Of a stretch of DNA of 64,000 nucleotides, positions 26,161 to 34,639 are shown piece after piece (within the stretch, counting starts at the first letter, position 1; each line of letters begins with the position of its first letter). The position numbers were made by a program, and so were the translations under genes. The DNA is taken from assembly GCA_030833445.1 (NCBI GenBank), contig JAURHD010000001.1:62001-126000 (forward strand), in the 5' to 3' direction. A model generated the notes under the pieces. That model was not told the DNA's origin and did not search any database. It saw nothing but the letters and a program-made list of their open reading frames with translations. This stretch comes from Cephaloticoccus sp. (GTDB taxonomy: Bacteria; Verrucomicrobiota; Verrucomicrobiia; Opitutales; Opitutaceae).

Positions 26161-26853
26161 TTATAACAGACGTTTGCTAACTTTGTTTTCCATGATGGCC
26201 GCGAGCTCCTTCATCAACGCTTTGTCCTTGCCGCGTAGTCCGGGCATGAGCGCGAGCCATTTATAAACATCATTGCGCAGTCGCTTGGGCAGGGCCGGTT
26301 TTAACAATATCGCCCGATCAAGCGCACGCACACATTGGGCCGCCACGTGCTCACACATCAACTGGGCGTCGGCGGAACTTTGCTGTCCGGCCAGCCGCAG
26401 GATGTCGTCCAGCGATCGCTGCCGCCGCTTGGCGATCACCTTGTAGTTGCCTAGGCTGTTCGCCACGACGTTGACCGTGCGGGGAAAGAGACTGGACATC
26501 AGGTTCCACGGATCGTTGCCGTCCCCGGCCTGCCGAATATCGCTGCGCAGAATGACCGCGGGAATATCGGCAAACTTCGCGATCATGAATTCGATCACCG
26601 TGCCGGAATCGAGTTCGGTGCCATCGTAATTGAAAAGCCCGAGATCACATTGCAGCAGGGCCCGTATATCCTGGTCCCGGATTGTGCGGGGCGTCTTGCC
26701 GCGCGGCTCAAAATCCTGCGGCAGGCGGCACAGGTATTTGCCGTGCGATTTTTCGAAGATGGCCTCGGCCAGATACGCATTGCCGATGAGGTGCTTGAGG
26801 CTGAACAACTCACTACCGAAATAAACCGTGTAGCTCTTTTTTCTGGGGGCCAT
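26161..26853 (-). CDS. nucleoside 2-deoxyribosyltransferase-like protein
   Basis: A 230-residue protein. YTVYFGSELFSLKHLIGNAYLAEAIFEKS is the Rossmann-like start of the family, and LFNYDGTELDSGTVIEFMIAKFADIPAVIL carries the conserved Asp-Gly-x-x-x-Asp-x-Gly-Thr-x-x-Glu active-site pattern, with the Glu as nucleophile. These enzymes move deoxyribose between bases or hydrolyse nucleosides and nucleotides. The C-terminal 90 residues are an extra helical segment. ATG at 26853 preferred over an upstream in-frame start at 26895. Neighbouring upp would use freed uracil. Specificity unknown. Confidence 0.75.
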   Translation of the reverse strand: MAPRKKSYTVYFGSELFSLKHLIGNAYLAEAIFEKSHGKYLCRLPQDFEPRGKTPRTIRDQDIRALLQCDLGLFNYDGTELDSGTVIEFMIAKFADIPAVILRSDIRQAGDGNDPWNLMSSLFPRTVNVVANSLGNYKVIAKRRQRSLDDILRLAGQQSSADAQLMCEHVAAQCVRALDRAILLKPALPKRLRNDVYKWLALMPGLRGKDKALMKELAAIMENKVSKRLL

Positions 26854-26919
26854 GCGCGCGATGCCGCTAGCAAGCCGCCTAGGCGCCGTGGCCACAATGC
26901 CAAACTCACCCGCGTTGGC

Positions 26920-29295
26920 TCAGGGCTCCAGGGTAAGCGTATGCACCGTCACCCCGGGAAGAAATGGAGTCGGCTTGCCCTCAACCCAAGCTTCATGTCC
27001 CGCGCGGTAAAATGGCGAAAGTGGATGGCCGCTCTGACCACCCGGCATATGAAAAATTCCCTCTTCCTCGCGGCCGGGCGAAACCACGAACCGTTCGCTC
27101 GCACCAAAGTCGGGGCGTTGCACGCGCGGAGTGATACTGTCGCCGGGCAGGGGATCAAACGGCATGTTCAACCAGCCGGACAACCAGTCAGGCAGCACAT
27201 GGGCAAACGGGTGTTTGATTTGGGCCCGGTTGCGTTGCCCCCAAGTAGCTTTGGCCACCTTGAGATCCTTGGCCTGCAATTGCGCGGTCACTTCGTCGGC
27301 TGCGGCCAACAGGAGTTCATCCCAGTTTTGGTAACGAGCACTTAACAGATGAAGTGGACGCTCATTCAAGATGGTCTGGAGCGGTTGTTCGTAGTGGAAA
27401 CGATACCAAGTAAACTGATCAAACTCCCGGACGCAGGGAGCGAAGATGGGCGAAAATACCAAGTTGGCCGTCTGTTGCCGGAATAACCTCACCAAACGGT
27501 AGCTCACCGAATCAATCCGGGCCCGGCCGTCCCAATCCGCCAGTTGGCTCCGTAGTTCTGCCCGGGATTTATTCACCGCCACTGCGGCGGGGGTCAGGGT
27601 GTCGAGGAGCAGTTGACGCCAACGATCCAACATCGGCGCACGGTCATCCAGCTGGATTGCCAGTAAGTCGGCCGGCGTGGCGTTTTCCAAACCAGCCAAA
27701 CGTTCACGAATCCGGGCGGCCCGGTGCGGGCGATCATAACCACCATCGCCCAAGATGCTCAGTCCCGGTTCGCCAACGATGCGGTTATTAGCCGTCCACA
27801 ACCGTCCGCTTGGTGGGTCCTTCAGAAAGGGCACTTCATGATCGGGCACCATGCCATCCCAATACCGGTCGCCATAAGTCCACGCTACGGGGAAACGACC
27901 GTCATAACCGGAGCGCTTGGGCAAACCACCCGCAACCGTCCAAGCAATATGTCCCTGCCGATCGACGATCAGTATATTTTGAGCGGGCATACCTGCGCGA
28001 TGGGCCACCGCCATGGCTTCATCGGTGGTGCGGGCTTCCTCCATGCCCATCAGGGAAAGGTTGATTGCTCCGGGTTGTTGCGCCGTCCAATGCAACACCA
28101 AGGGACGGGTTTTCTCGCCCGTGCCAATTACCGGGCCCCATTCAGTCCAGTCCACTGCAAAATCCACGGGGTCACCGCCCTTGACCTCGATGATCTCGTG
28201 CCGGGTTTCAAAAGGCACCAATTGCTCACCGTTCTTGTATAGTGTGCGGGCAATCACACTCGGCTCCACTACCACAACATCACTGGTATCGGCATAGGCA
28301 TTGGTCATGCCCCAAGCCACCTGTCCATTACTGCCCGCTATAACCAATGGAATCCCGGGCAGAGTGACTCCCGTGAGGGTGTGATCCGGCCAATTCATTG
28401 CAGCGCGATACCATACGTTCGGCACACGCAGATGCAGGTGCATGTCACTGGCCAGCAGCGCCCCACCGTTGGCGGTATGTGCTCCAGCCAATGCAAAACT
28501 ATTACTGCCACCATGCGGCAGCTCGTCATTACCATCCAAACTGGCTGTTCCCTGACTTCCCGCTTCCCGCAAATTTATCACGCGCTCAGAGGGCGGTGGA
28601 ACAACCGTTGTGGATATACTCCCATCCAGTGCCGCGTCCGACGCGGTCACCAGCGGAGCAAAAAAATCCGCCGCGTCCGATCCGTAAACATTTCGCACTG
28701 CAGTCAGTGAGCGCTCATAAAGTCCTTCGTCGCTCAACTCCATCGCCATGGCGAATGCGACCAAATTGGTGTCCTCCGGCCTCCATGGTTGGGGCTTGGT
28801 GCGAAGAAATACATACTCAGGGGGGACTTGGTCCAAGGCCGCCAGCCCCGCGTTGACTCCGGCAGCGTATGTTTCAATCAGCGCGCGTTGATCCGGATCG
28901 AGCTGGGCTACGTTCTCATGGGCAATGCGCCTAAAACCATGGATGCGGGCCGCCTTGTCGGCGGCAACAGCTTTTGGGCCAAACATCGCCGCCAATTCCC
29001 CGGCCCCGCGGCGACGAAGCAGATCCATCTGAAAAAAACGCTCCTGCGCGTGCAGCCAGCCGAGGGCCCGCGCCACGTCCAACCGGTTGGCCCCGCGGAT
29101 TGTCGGCACCCCGAGGGCATCGCGCTGAATATCCACTGGACCGGTCAAGCCAGCCACCGAAGTCTTGCCTTCGAGTTGCGGCAGACTGCGACGCATCTGC
29201 ACATAAAACCAACCGACCCAGATGGTCACTCCCGCTAATGCCACCGCCAAAACGGTCACCGTCCATCGCAATAGTCGTCGACGCGAAAAGCTCAT
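26920..29295 (-). CDS. penicillin acylase-family N-terminal-nucleophile hydrolase
   Basis: A 791-residue precursor. A membrane-anchor/signal sequence lies at about residues 12-32 (VTVLAVALAGVTIWVGWFYV). The alpha-chain region has GVPTIRGANRLDVARALGWLHAQERFFQMDLLRR, diagnostic for the family. Ser264 in HGGSNSFALAG is the predicted nucleophile freed by autocleavage, starting the beta chain; MTNAYADTSDVVVVE follows as in the family. It acts in the periplasm on acylated amides; family members also cleave acyl-homoserine lactones. Its ATG overlaps the gluconokinase stop by 4 bases (ATGA). Confidence 0.9.
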   Translation of the reverse strand: MSFSRRRLLRWTVTVLAVALAGVTIWVGWFYVQMRRSLPQLEGKTSVAGLTGPVDIQRDALGVPTIRGANRLDVARALGWLHAQERFFQMDLLRRRGAGELAAMFGPKAVAADKAARIHGFRRIAHENVAQLDPDQRALIETYAAGVNAGLAALDQVPPEYVFLRTKPQPWRPEDTNLVAFAMAMELSDEGLYERSLTAVRNVYGSDAADFFAPLVTASDAALDGSISTTVVPPPSERVINLREAGSQGTASLDGNDELPHGGSNSFALAGAHTANGGALLASDMHLHLRVPNVWYRAAMNWPDHTLTGVTLPGIPLVIAGSNGQVAWGMTNAYADTSDVVVVEPSVIARTLYKNGEQLVPFETRHEIIEVKGGDPVDFAVDWTEWGPVIGTGEKTRPLVLHWTAQQPGAINLSLMGMEEARTTDEAMAVAHRAGMPAQNILIVDRQGHIAWTVAGGLPKRSGYDGRFPVAWTYGDRYWDGMVPDHEVPFLKDPPSGRLWTANNRIVGEPGLSILGDGGYDRPHRAARIRERLAGLENATPADLLAIQLDDRAPMLDRWRQLLLDTLTPAAVAVNKSRAELRSQLADWDGRARIDSVSYRLVRLFRQQTANLVFSPIFAPCVREFDQFTWYRFHYEQPLQTILNERPLHLLSARYQNWDELLLAAADEVTAQLQAKDLKVAKATWGQRNRAQIKHPFAHVLPDWLSGWLNMPFDPLPGDSITPRVQRPDFGASERFVVSPGREEEGIFHMPGGQSGHPLSPFYRAGHEAWVEGKPTPFLPGVTVHTLTLEP

Positions 29296-29789
29296 AATGA
29301 ATAGGCCTGCCGGATCGCCGCCACCAGTTCCGGCGGCTCGGGCGAGATATTCAAAGTCAGGGCGTTGGTCGGTTCCTCCAACGTGGCCAGCTGGCTGTCG
29401 AGCATGGCTGGTTTCATGAAGTGATTTTTACGCGCCCCGATCCGCGCCCACAACAATTCACGCGAACCCTGCAGGTAGACGAGCCCGACCCGGGCATCAT
29501 CCCCGAGCAGGATTTTACGGTAGGTCTCCTTGAGTGCCGAGCAGGTCACGACCGCGCCTTCACCCCGAGCAAGACATTCTTCGATATGCCGGCGAATCGC
29601 CCGCAACCATGGCTGGCGATCCTCGTCGGTGAGCGGGGTGCCGGCTGACATTTTGGCCACGTTTTCAGGCGGATGAAATCCGTCCGCGTCATTGAACCGC
29701 CAGCCAAGCTCACGCGCGAGTAACTCGCCAACCGTGGTCTTGCCACTGCCGGCGACACCCATGATCACGATGACCCGTGACGCACTCAC
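29292..29789 (-). CDS. gluconokinase (GntK-type)
   Basis: A 165-residue P-loop kinase that phosphorylates D-gluconate to 6-phosphogluconate. Walker A is GVAGSGKTTVGELLA, followed by FNDADGFHPPENVAKMSAGTPLTDEDRQPWL, the substrate-binding signature of thermoresistant gluconokinases. ALKETYRKIL and the HFMKPAMLDSQLATLE segment are also typical. I chose the GTG at 29789 because it forms a 4-base GTGA overlap with the preceding DUF5069 stop; a TTG at 29798 is the alternative. Downstream it overlaps the acylase start by 4 bases. Confidence 0.9.
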   Translation of the reverse strand: MSASRVIVIMGVAGSGKTTVGELLARELGWRFNDADGFHPPENVAKMSAGTPLTDEDRQPWLRAIRRHIEECLARGEGAVVTCSALKETYRKILLGDDARVGLVYLQGSRELLWARIGARKNHFMKPAMLDSQLATLEEPTNALTLNISPEPPELVAAIRQAYSL

Positions 29790-30232
29790 TGCTCCCAAGC
29801 ACGAATCGACACGGGGTCGCGACCCTCATCATATTCAATGTAGTCAAACATCGTCTCGATCGTTTTGTCGGTGAGCCCGGATTCCTGAACCCGTTGACGC
29901 AGCCGCGGGGTGAGGGCGTCACGCCAGCCGCGTTTCATCATAAAGCCATTCCATACGTCGCACTCATCCTCAGTGCGTGAGCCGCCCTGTTCATGGCACC
30001 AATCAAGAATTTCCTCTTCGGTGCCTCCGGCGAGGGTCCGCGATTTGAGTGCCGCGTAATCCACTTTCAGAAAATCGCAGCAGCGTTCGTCAAACCCCTT
30101 GCCGAGGCCGCCGTGGTAATCCTCGGGCAACTGACCGGCGGCGTGGAGTCGGATTTTATCCAGCATTCGGCCGAAATAGACCAAGTGACGGGTCTTGAGG
30201 TAGATGCTGCGGAGTCCGGGAACGTTGGGCAT
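29786..30232 (-). CDS. DUF5069-family protein (second member)
   Basis: A 148-residue soluble protein with the DUF5069 pattern: FGRMLDKIRLHAAGQLPEDYHGGLGKGFDERCCDFLKVDY, a central WCHEQGG segment, and WNGFMMKRGWRDALTPRLRQRV near the end. It is clearly related to, but diverged from, the protein at 11548-12009. It heads the leftward operon with gluconokinase (4-base overlap). The genetic coupling to a sugar-acid kinase is the only functional hint; no catalytic residue can be named. Confidence 0.7.
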   Translation of the reverse strand: MPNVPGLRSIYLKTRHLVYFGRMLDKIRLHAAGQLPEDYHGGLGKGFDERCCDFLKVDYAALKSRTLAGGTEEEILDWCHEQGGSRTEDECDVWNGFMMKRGWRDALTPRLRQRVQESGLTDKTIETMFDYIEYDEGRDPVSIRAWEQ

Positions 30233-30278
30233 AGAAATTTATTTCCGCGTTTTTACTTCTTTCCGGCGAGCCGAAAAA

Positions 30279-30611
30279 CTATCGGCGCAGGTAATACACC
30301 AAGGTGGCCAGCAACCCGAGGGCAAAGGTAGGCGCATTGATCCAAAGCTGATGAAACGGAACCGGCCAATGGCTGCAGGCATAGATCACCGCCACGTGCT
30401 TGATCGCTATCAGCAGCCAGCAAATCATGATGAAACGCTCGACCCGGGCATTGCGCACCGGTTTCGAACGCACATTTACCTCCACAACAAAGGCGGTATC
30501 GGTGCCCGGATGTGGAGGACGGGTGATGAGTCGGATGAGATTGGCAAACACGGGATGCTTGAAAGATAGCGCAAAGCTGCCGAAATGAAAGCTGTCGTGT
30601 CGAATCAAACC
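30279..30611 (-). CDS. small membrane protein, unknown function, TTG start
   Basis: About 110 residues. Two hydrophobic segments near the C-terminus (IMICWLLIAIKHVAVIYA and FALGLLATLVYYL) suggest two membrane helices after a polar N-terminal half (HPVFANLIRLITRPPHPGTD). No suitable ATG exists before the first helix; a TTG at 30611 preceded by GGAGG at a 7-base distance is the best start, though it places the first 27 bases antisense to the start of the molybdoenzyme gene. The family is not recognised. Same strand as the DUF5069 operon, 46 bases upstream of it. Confidence 0.45.
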   Translation of the reverse strand, partial: GLIRHDSFHFGSFALSFKHPVFANLIRLITRPPHPGTDTAFVVEVNVRSKPVRNARVERFIMICWLLIAIKHVAVIYACSHWPVPFHQLWINAPTFALGLLATLVYYLRR

Positions 30612-32960
30612 CCCACCTCCGCCCAACCTCCCGTCGAACTGGAGGGCACCAAATTAGGCAAGCCCAGCGCCGCTGCGGCGGGGCTGCCCGCCGTCATTAA
30701 GACCACCAGCTTTGCCGTGGCCGGGGTTGGTCCGGTCAAGGGCACCAAACTGCTGCTCAACGTGAACCAAAAGGACGGCTTCGACTGTCAGTCCTGCGCG
30801 TGGCCGAGCCCGGATGGTGATCGGCACACCTTTGAATTTTGTGAGAACGGCGCCAAGGCCATCGCGGACGAAGCAACCCCCAAGCGCTGCACGCCGGACT
30901 TTTTCGCCCAGCATTCGGTCGAGAAGCTGGCGCAACAAAGCGACTATTGGCTCAACCGCCAAGGTCGGCTCACCCATCCGATGGTCTTGCGGCCGGGTGC
31001 CACTCACTATGCACCGATTCCATGGGATGAGGCGTTCGCGCTCATCGCCAGCGAACTGAAAGCATTAGGCACACCGGACGAAGCCGCGTTTTATACTTCC
31101 GGGCGCACGAGCAACGAGGCCGCCTTTCTCTACCAGTTGCTCGTTCGGCAATTCGGCACCAACAACCTGCCGGACTGCTCCAACATGTGCCACGAATCCA
31201 GCGGCACAGCGCTCGGCGAGACCATAGGCATTGGCAAAGGCACGGTGAAACTGGACGACTTCGAGAAGTCCGACTTGATCTTTATCATCGGCCAGAATCC
31301 CGGAACGAATCATCCGCGCATGCTCTCATCACTGGAAGAGGCCAAGCAGCGCGGGGCAAAAATCATTTCGGTCAACCCCCTGCCTGAAGTGGGCACGGAC
31401 CGGTTCAAGAATCCGCAGCACTTCATGAACCCGCTCAAGGCGTTGCCCACATTGTTGGGCGAGGGTGCTCGGTTGGCCGACGTATGGCTGCAACCGCGCA
31501 TCAACGGTGATCTGGCCCTTTTCAAGGGCATCATGAAGGAGATGCTCACCGCTGAAGAAGCGGCACCCGGCACCATTTTTGACCACGCCTTTATCACGGA
31601 GCACACCCACGGTTATGATGCCCTGGTCGCGGATCTGCATGCCGCGGACTGGGATCAAATCGTCCAATCCAGTGGTATTGACCGCGCCCAAATCAAAGCC
31701 GTGGCGGATATCGCCATGCAGTCGAAGGCCACCATTTGTTGCTGGGCCATGGGCCTGACCCAGCAACCCAACGCCGTCGAAACCATTCAGGCGGTGATGA
31801 ATTTCCTCTTGCTGCGGGGTAACCTGGGCCGACCCGGGGCAGGCGCCTGTCCCGTCCGGGGCCATTCCAACGTGCAGGGCGACCGCACGATGGGCATTTT
31901 CGAAAAGATGCCCGACTGGTGGCTGGACCGGCTGGATGCAGAGTTCGCCTTCAAGTCTCCTCGCGCCCACGGATTCGACACCGTGGACGCCATCAAGGCA
32001 ATGCATGCCGGTAAAGTGACCGTCTTCGTCGCCATGGGCGGCAACTTCCTGTCGGCCACTCCTGATACGGAATACACCGCGACCGCCCTTCGCCGGTGCG
32101 CACTTACCGTCCAAATTTCCACCAAGCTCAATCGCGCGCATCTCATCACCGGGCGCACCGCTTTGATCCTGCCTTGTCTCGGTCGCAGTGAGGTGGATGC
32201 CCAGGCAACCGGGGAGCAATTTGTAACCGTCGAGGATTCGATGGGGATCATCAATCCCTCCCGTGGCCACGCGAACCCGGCCTCCCCGGATTTGAAGAGC
32301 GAACCCGCCATTGTGTGCGGGCTGGCCCGGGCCATTCTGGGCCAGCAGAATTCCGTGCCTTGGGAAGACTTTGCCGCAGACTATGCTTTGATTCGTGACC
32401 GCATTGCGCGGGTGGTGCCGGGTTTCGAAAAGTTCAACCAGCGCATCACCGATGGAATTTTTTATCTGCCCAACGCGCCGCGCGACACGCGCGAGTGGCG
32501 CACCTCGACGAAGAAGGCCAATTTCACCGTCGCCCCGATTCCGCAGCACAATCTGGCGGCGGGCGAATATGTGATGATGACCATCCGCACCCACGACCAG
32601 TTCAATACCACGGTCTACGGACTGGATGATCGTTATCGCGGCGTGTTCGGTGGGCGGCGCGTCGTGTTCATGCACGAAGCCGACATCCAGGAAGCCGGTC
32701 TGCAACCCGGGCAGTTGGTCGACTTGCACAATAACCATGGCGGAGTGGAGCGTCTAGCCGCTGCCTTTATGATCGCGCCTTACCGGATTCCGCGCGGGTG
32801 CGTTGCCACCTATTTTCCCGAGGCCAATGTCCTGGTGCCCATCGGCAGTGTGGCCGCAAAAAGCAATACGCCCACCTCGAAGTATATCGTTGTTAGCCTG
32901 AAACCTACGGAAGATCCTGCTGCCGCCTTGGCCCAACGACGTGCTGAACTCAATTCGTAA
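30585..32960 (+). CDS. FdhF/YdeP-family molybdopterin oxidoreductase
   Basis: A 791-residue molybdenum bis-MGD enzyme of the FdhF/YdeP group. The N-terminus contains GFDCQSCAWPSPDG and FEFCENG, the modified Fe-S cysteine pattern of this group. LPDCSNMCHESSGTAL supplies Cys where formate dehydrogenases have Cys/Sec. VRGHSNVQGDRTMG and the C-terminal dihydropterin-binding domain (TIRTHDQFNTTVYGLDDRYRG) follow. It has no Tat signal and no partner electron-transfer subunit next to it, as usual for YdeP. E. coli YdeP has been linked to acid resistance; the substrate remains unsettled. Confidence 0.88.
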   Translation: MKAVVSNQTPTSAQPPVELEGTKLGKPSAAAAGLPAVIKTTSFAVAGVGPVKGTKLLLNVNQKDGFDCQSCAWPSPDGDRHTFEFCENGAKAIADEATPKRCTPDFFAQHSVEKLAQQSDYWLNRQGRLTHPMVLRPGATHYAPIPWDEAFALIASELKALGTPDEAAFYTSGRTSNEAAFLYQLLVRQFGTNNLPDCSNMCHESSGTALGETIGIGKGTVKLDDFEKSDLIFIIGQNPGTNHPRMLSSLEEAKQRGAKIISVNPLPEVGTDRFKNPQHFMNPLKALPTLLGEGARLADVWLQPRINGDLALFKGIMKEMLTAEEAAPGTIFDHAFITEHTHGYDALVADLHAADWDQIVQSSGIDRAQIKAVADIAMQSKATICCWAMGLTQQPNAVETIQAVMNFLLLRGNLGRPGAGACPVRGHSNVQGDRTMGIFEKMPDWWLDRLDAEFAFKSPRAHGFDTVDAIKAMHAGKVTVFVAMGGNFLSATPDTEYTATALRRCALTVQISTKLNRAHLITGRTALILPCLGRSEVDAQATGEQFVTVEDSMGIINPSRGHANPASPDLKSEPAIVCGLARAILGQQNSVPWEDFAADYALIRDRIARVVPGFEKFNQRITDGIFYLPNAPRDTREWRTSTKKANFTVAPIPQHNLAAGEYVMMTIRTHDQFNTTVYGLDDRYRGVFGGRRVVFMHEADIQEAGLQPGQLVDLHNNHGGVERLAAAFMIAPYRIPRGCVATYFPEANVLVPIGSVAAKSNTPTSKYIVVSLKPTEDPAAALAQRRAELNS

Positions 32961-33035
32961 AAATCGCCAGCGATCCACATCGCCAAGGCAACAACTTGGA
33001 ACCAAAACAACCCCGCAGGAGTCAGAATCACCGCT

Positions 33036-33554
33036 ATGAAGAGCAACCATTTCATTCTTGCAGCCATTATTGGCTTGGGCGCATCGGGTATGGCTTTGGC
33101 CGCCGATGCCGCCGCCAGCGAAAGCAAAGTTCAAGTTACCTTGGAGAATCCTGAAAATTATTCCGATGTCCGTGACGCCTTTTTGGCCTCGGACAAAGGC
33201 AAAGCCGGCAACATCGACCTGATCCGCCAATATGTGGAAAAGGAAGCCGCCAAGTATGTGCCGGACGGCCAGAAGCTGGAAGTCACCATCACCAACATTG
33301 ATCTGGCCGGTGATTTCGAACCATGGGGACAAGCCGGCAGCGAGGACATCCGCATCGTCAAGGATATCTATCCACCCCGCATCGACTTGAGTTATAAGCT
33401 GACAGATTCGACGGGCAGCGTGGTCAAGGAAGGCACCCGCGAACTCCGCGATTTGAACTTCATGATGAAGATCAACATCCACCGGGACGACGCCCTCCGC
33501 TACGAAAAGGCTTTGATCAAAGACTGGGTTCGCAAGGACCTCAAGACGGGCTGA
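33036..33554 (+). CDS. DUF3016-family secreted protein
   Basis: A 172-residue protein with a signal peptide (FILAAIIGLGASGMALAA). The mature part matches DUF3016: VQVTLENPENYSDVRDAF, YVPDGQKLEVTITNIDLAGDFEPW, DIRIVKDIYPPRIDLSYKL, and RELRDLNFMM near the end. The family is periplasmic or outer-membrane-associated with unknown role. A perfect hairpin follows. No operon partner is evident. Confidence 0.8.
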   Translation: MKSNHFILAAIIGLGASGMALAADAAASESKVQVTLENPENYSDVRDAFLASDKGKAGNIDLIRQYVEKEAAKYVPDGQKLEVTITNIDLAGDFEPWGQAGSEDIRIVKDIYPPRIDLSYKLTDSTGSVVKEGTRELRDLNFMMKINIHRDDALRYEKALIKDWVRKDLKTG

Positions 33555-33583
33555 TTTCAGTCTGAGTAAAACCCATTTGCGCC

Positions 33584-33612
33584 CGGCCGCGAGCAGTCCA
33601 TGCTCGCGGCCG
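33584..33612. terminator. 12-bp perfect hairpin between DUF3016 and S4 genes
   Basis: CGGCCGCGAGCA (33584-33595) pairs perfectly with TGCTCGCGGCCG (33601-33612) around a GTCCA loop. It begins 29 bases after the DUF3016 stop and ends 20 bases before the S4 start. The trailing T tract is weak (TGTCATTTG), so termination is probable but not certain. Confidence 0.55.
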
Positions 33613-33632
33613 TGTCATTTGAGGGCAACAGC

Positions 33633-34001
33633 ATGCGGATCGACAAGTGGCTGTGGTGTGTGCGGCGGTGCAAGACCCGGGCCACGGCCACCGCCGCCTG
33701 CCGCGCCGGCTCGGTCATGATTGACGGTCAGTCCATCAAACCGGCCCGCGAAGTTCAGGTCGGTGAAATCATCACCCTGCAAGAAGGCCTGATCATCCGC
33801 ACCCTGCGCGTCATCGGTCATCCCGCCTCACGGGTCGCCGCCAAGTTGGTGCCGACCTATTGCGCCGACCTGACCCCGCCGGAGGAATTCGCCAAGGTTC
33901 AAACCCAGCGGGTGCAGCAGGTTCTCGCGAGAGAGAAGGGTGCCGGGCGGCCCACCAAGCGGGATCGCCGCAAACTCGACCAACTCCGGGACCGGACCTG
34001 A
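33633..34001 (+). CDS. S4-domain RNA-binding protein (Hsp15-like)
   Basis: A 122-residue protein. The S4 RNA-binding domain fills the N-terminal half (MRIDKWLWCVRRCKTRATATAACRAGSVMIDGQ, KPAREVQVGEIITLQ) and the tail is basic (GRPTKRDRRKLDQLRDR), as in Hsp15, which binds stalled 50S subunits carrying nascent chains. ATG at 33633 was chosen because an upstream in-frame start would lie inside the hairpin. It is 30 bases before a thioesterase gene and probably co-transcribed. Confidence 0.88.
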   Translation: MRIDKWLWCVRRCKTRATATAACRAGSVMIDGQSIKPAREVQVGEIITLQEGLIIRTLRVIGHPASRVAAKLVPTYCADLTPPEEFAKVQTQRVQQVLAREKGAGRPTKRDRRKLDQLRDRT

Positions 34002-34031
34002 ACGAGCGAACCTTCATACCAAATTCAATCC

Positions 34032-34445
34032 ATGAACGTGCTATCCAAATTCGAAACCGAGCTGGCAGTTCGCCCGGATGACATCGACCTGTATCAGCAC
34101 GTGCACAGCACCCGGTATCTGGATTACGTGCTGGCCGCCCGTTTCGAACAGATGGAACGCTACTACGGCATGTCGATGCAGGACTTCGCCGACCGCGGCC
34201 TCGGATGGTTCATGATCACCGCTCACATCCAATACAAGCGGCCGTTGGGCTGGGGTGACCGCATGGTCGTGCGCTGCTGGATTGATCACTTTACCGAAAC
34301 CGGATGTCGCGTCGCCTTTGAGATTGAAAAGCTGCCCAACCGCAAGCGGGTGTGCGACGGTTATTGCGATTATACCCTCGTCACGCTGGCAACCGGCCGG
34401 GGCACTCCACTACCCGAAGATATCAAGGCAAAGTATTCCATCTAA
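34032..34445 (+). CDS. acyl-CoA thioesterase, 4-hydroxybenzoyl-CoA thioesterase-like
   Basis: A 137-residue hotdog-fold protein. RPDDIDLYQHVHSTRYLDYVLAARFEQME is the family's active-site helix entry (Asp followed by His-Val and the long hotdog helix), with QHVHS in place of the usual GHVNN. HIQYKRPLGWGDRMVVRCWI is the second-strand region. YbgC/FadM-type members hydrolyse short or aromatic acyl-CoA. Likely cytosolic tetramer. Downstream of the S4 gene by 30 bases. Confidence 0.85.
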   Translation: MNVLSKFETELAVRPDDIDLYQHVHSTRYLDYVLAARFEQMERYYGMSMQDFADRGLGWFMITAHIQYKRPLGWGDRMVVRCWIDHFTETGCRVAFEIEKLPNRKRVCDGYCDYTLVTLATGRGTPLPEDIKAKYSI

Positions 34446-34639
34446 TGGGTGCCTACGGGGCCGGGCGGGGATTTGGCTTGTGTCATCCGGGCCGGTCTGC
34501 CTAGCTGTCCGTCTCGATAGAGAAAACGTTAGATGACAGGATCTGGTGAGTCGTTAGCAGAGCAGGTGCTCTAGTGATGATTTCGAAACCCACGGTGGGA
34601 ACGGGACTGGCAGCGGACGGAGGATCTACGAATCATCAG
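34446..34639 (+). other. 194-base non-coding leader before the RRM gene
   Basis: No convincing gene. It contains an AGAGCAGGTGCTCT inverted repeat (34559-34572) and a possible CTGTC/GACAG stem (34505-34539) enclosing TCTCGATAGAGA. A long, structured 5' untranslated region would suit an RNA-binding protein gene, many of which regulate their own mRNA. No riboswitch class is recognised. Confidence 0.35.

Noticed and set aside
26161-30232. Anti-phage defence island (NDT-like protein, acylase, DUF5069)
   Set aside because: Neighbours upp and gluconokinase are metabolic, there are no nucleases, helicases or mobile genes, and base composition does not stand out.
31329-32738. 469-codon minus-strand frame within the FdhF/YdeP gene
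   Set aside because: Shadow of a clear molybdoenzyme; no family resemblance.
30585-32960. Selenocysteine-containing formate dehydrogenase
   Set aside because: The active-site position reads Cys (NMCHESSG) and no in-frame TGA occurs; motifs place it in the YdeP group.
34446-34639. tRNA or riboswitch in the leader of the RRM gene
   Set aside because: No cloverleaf with T-psi-C box and no known riboswitch core could be found by eye.
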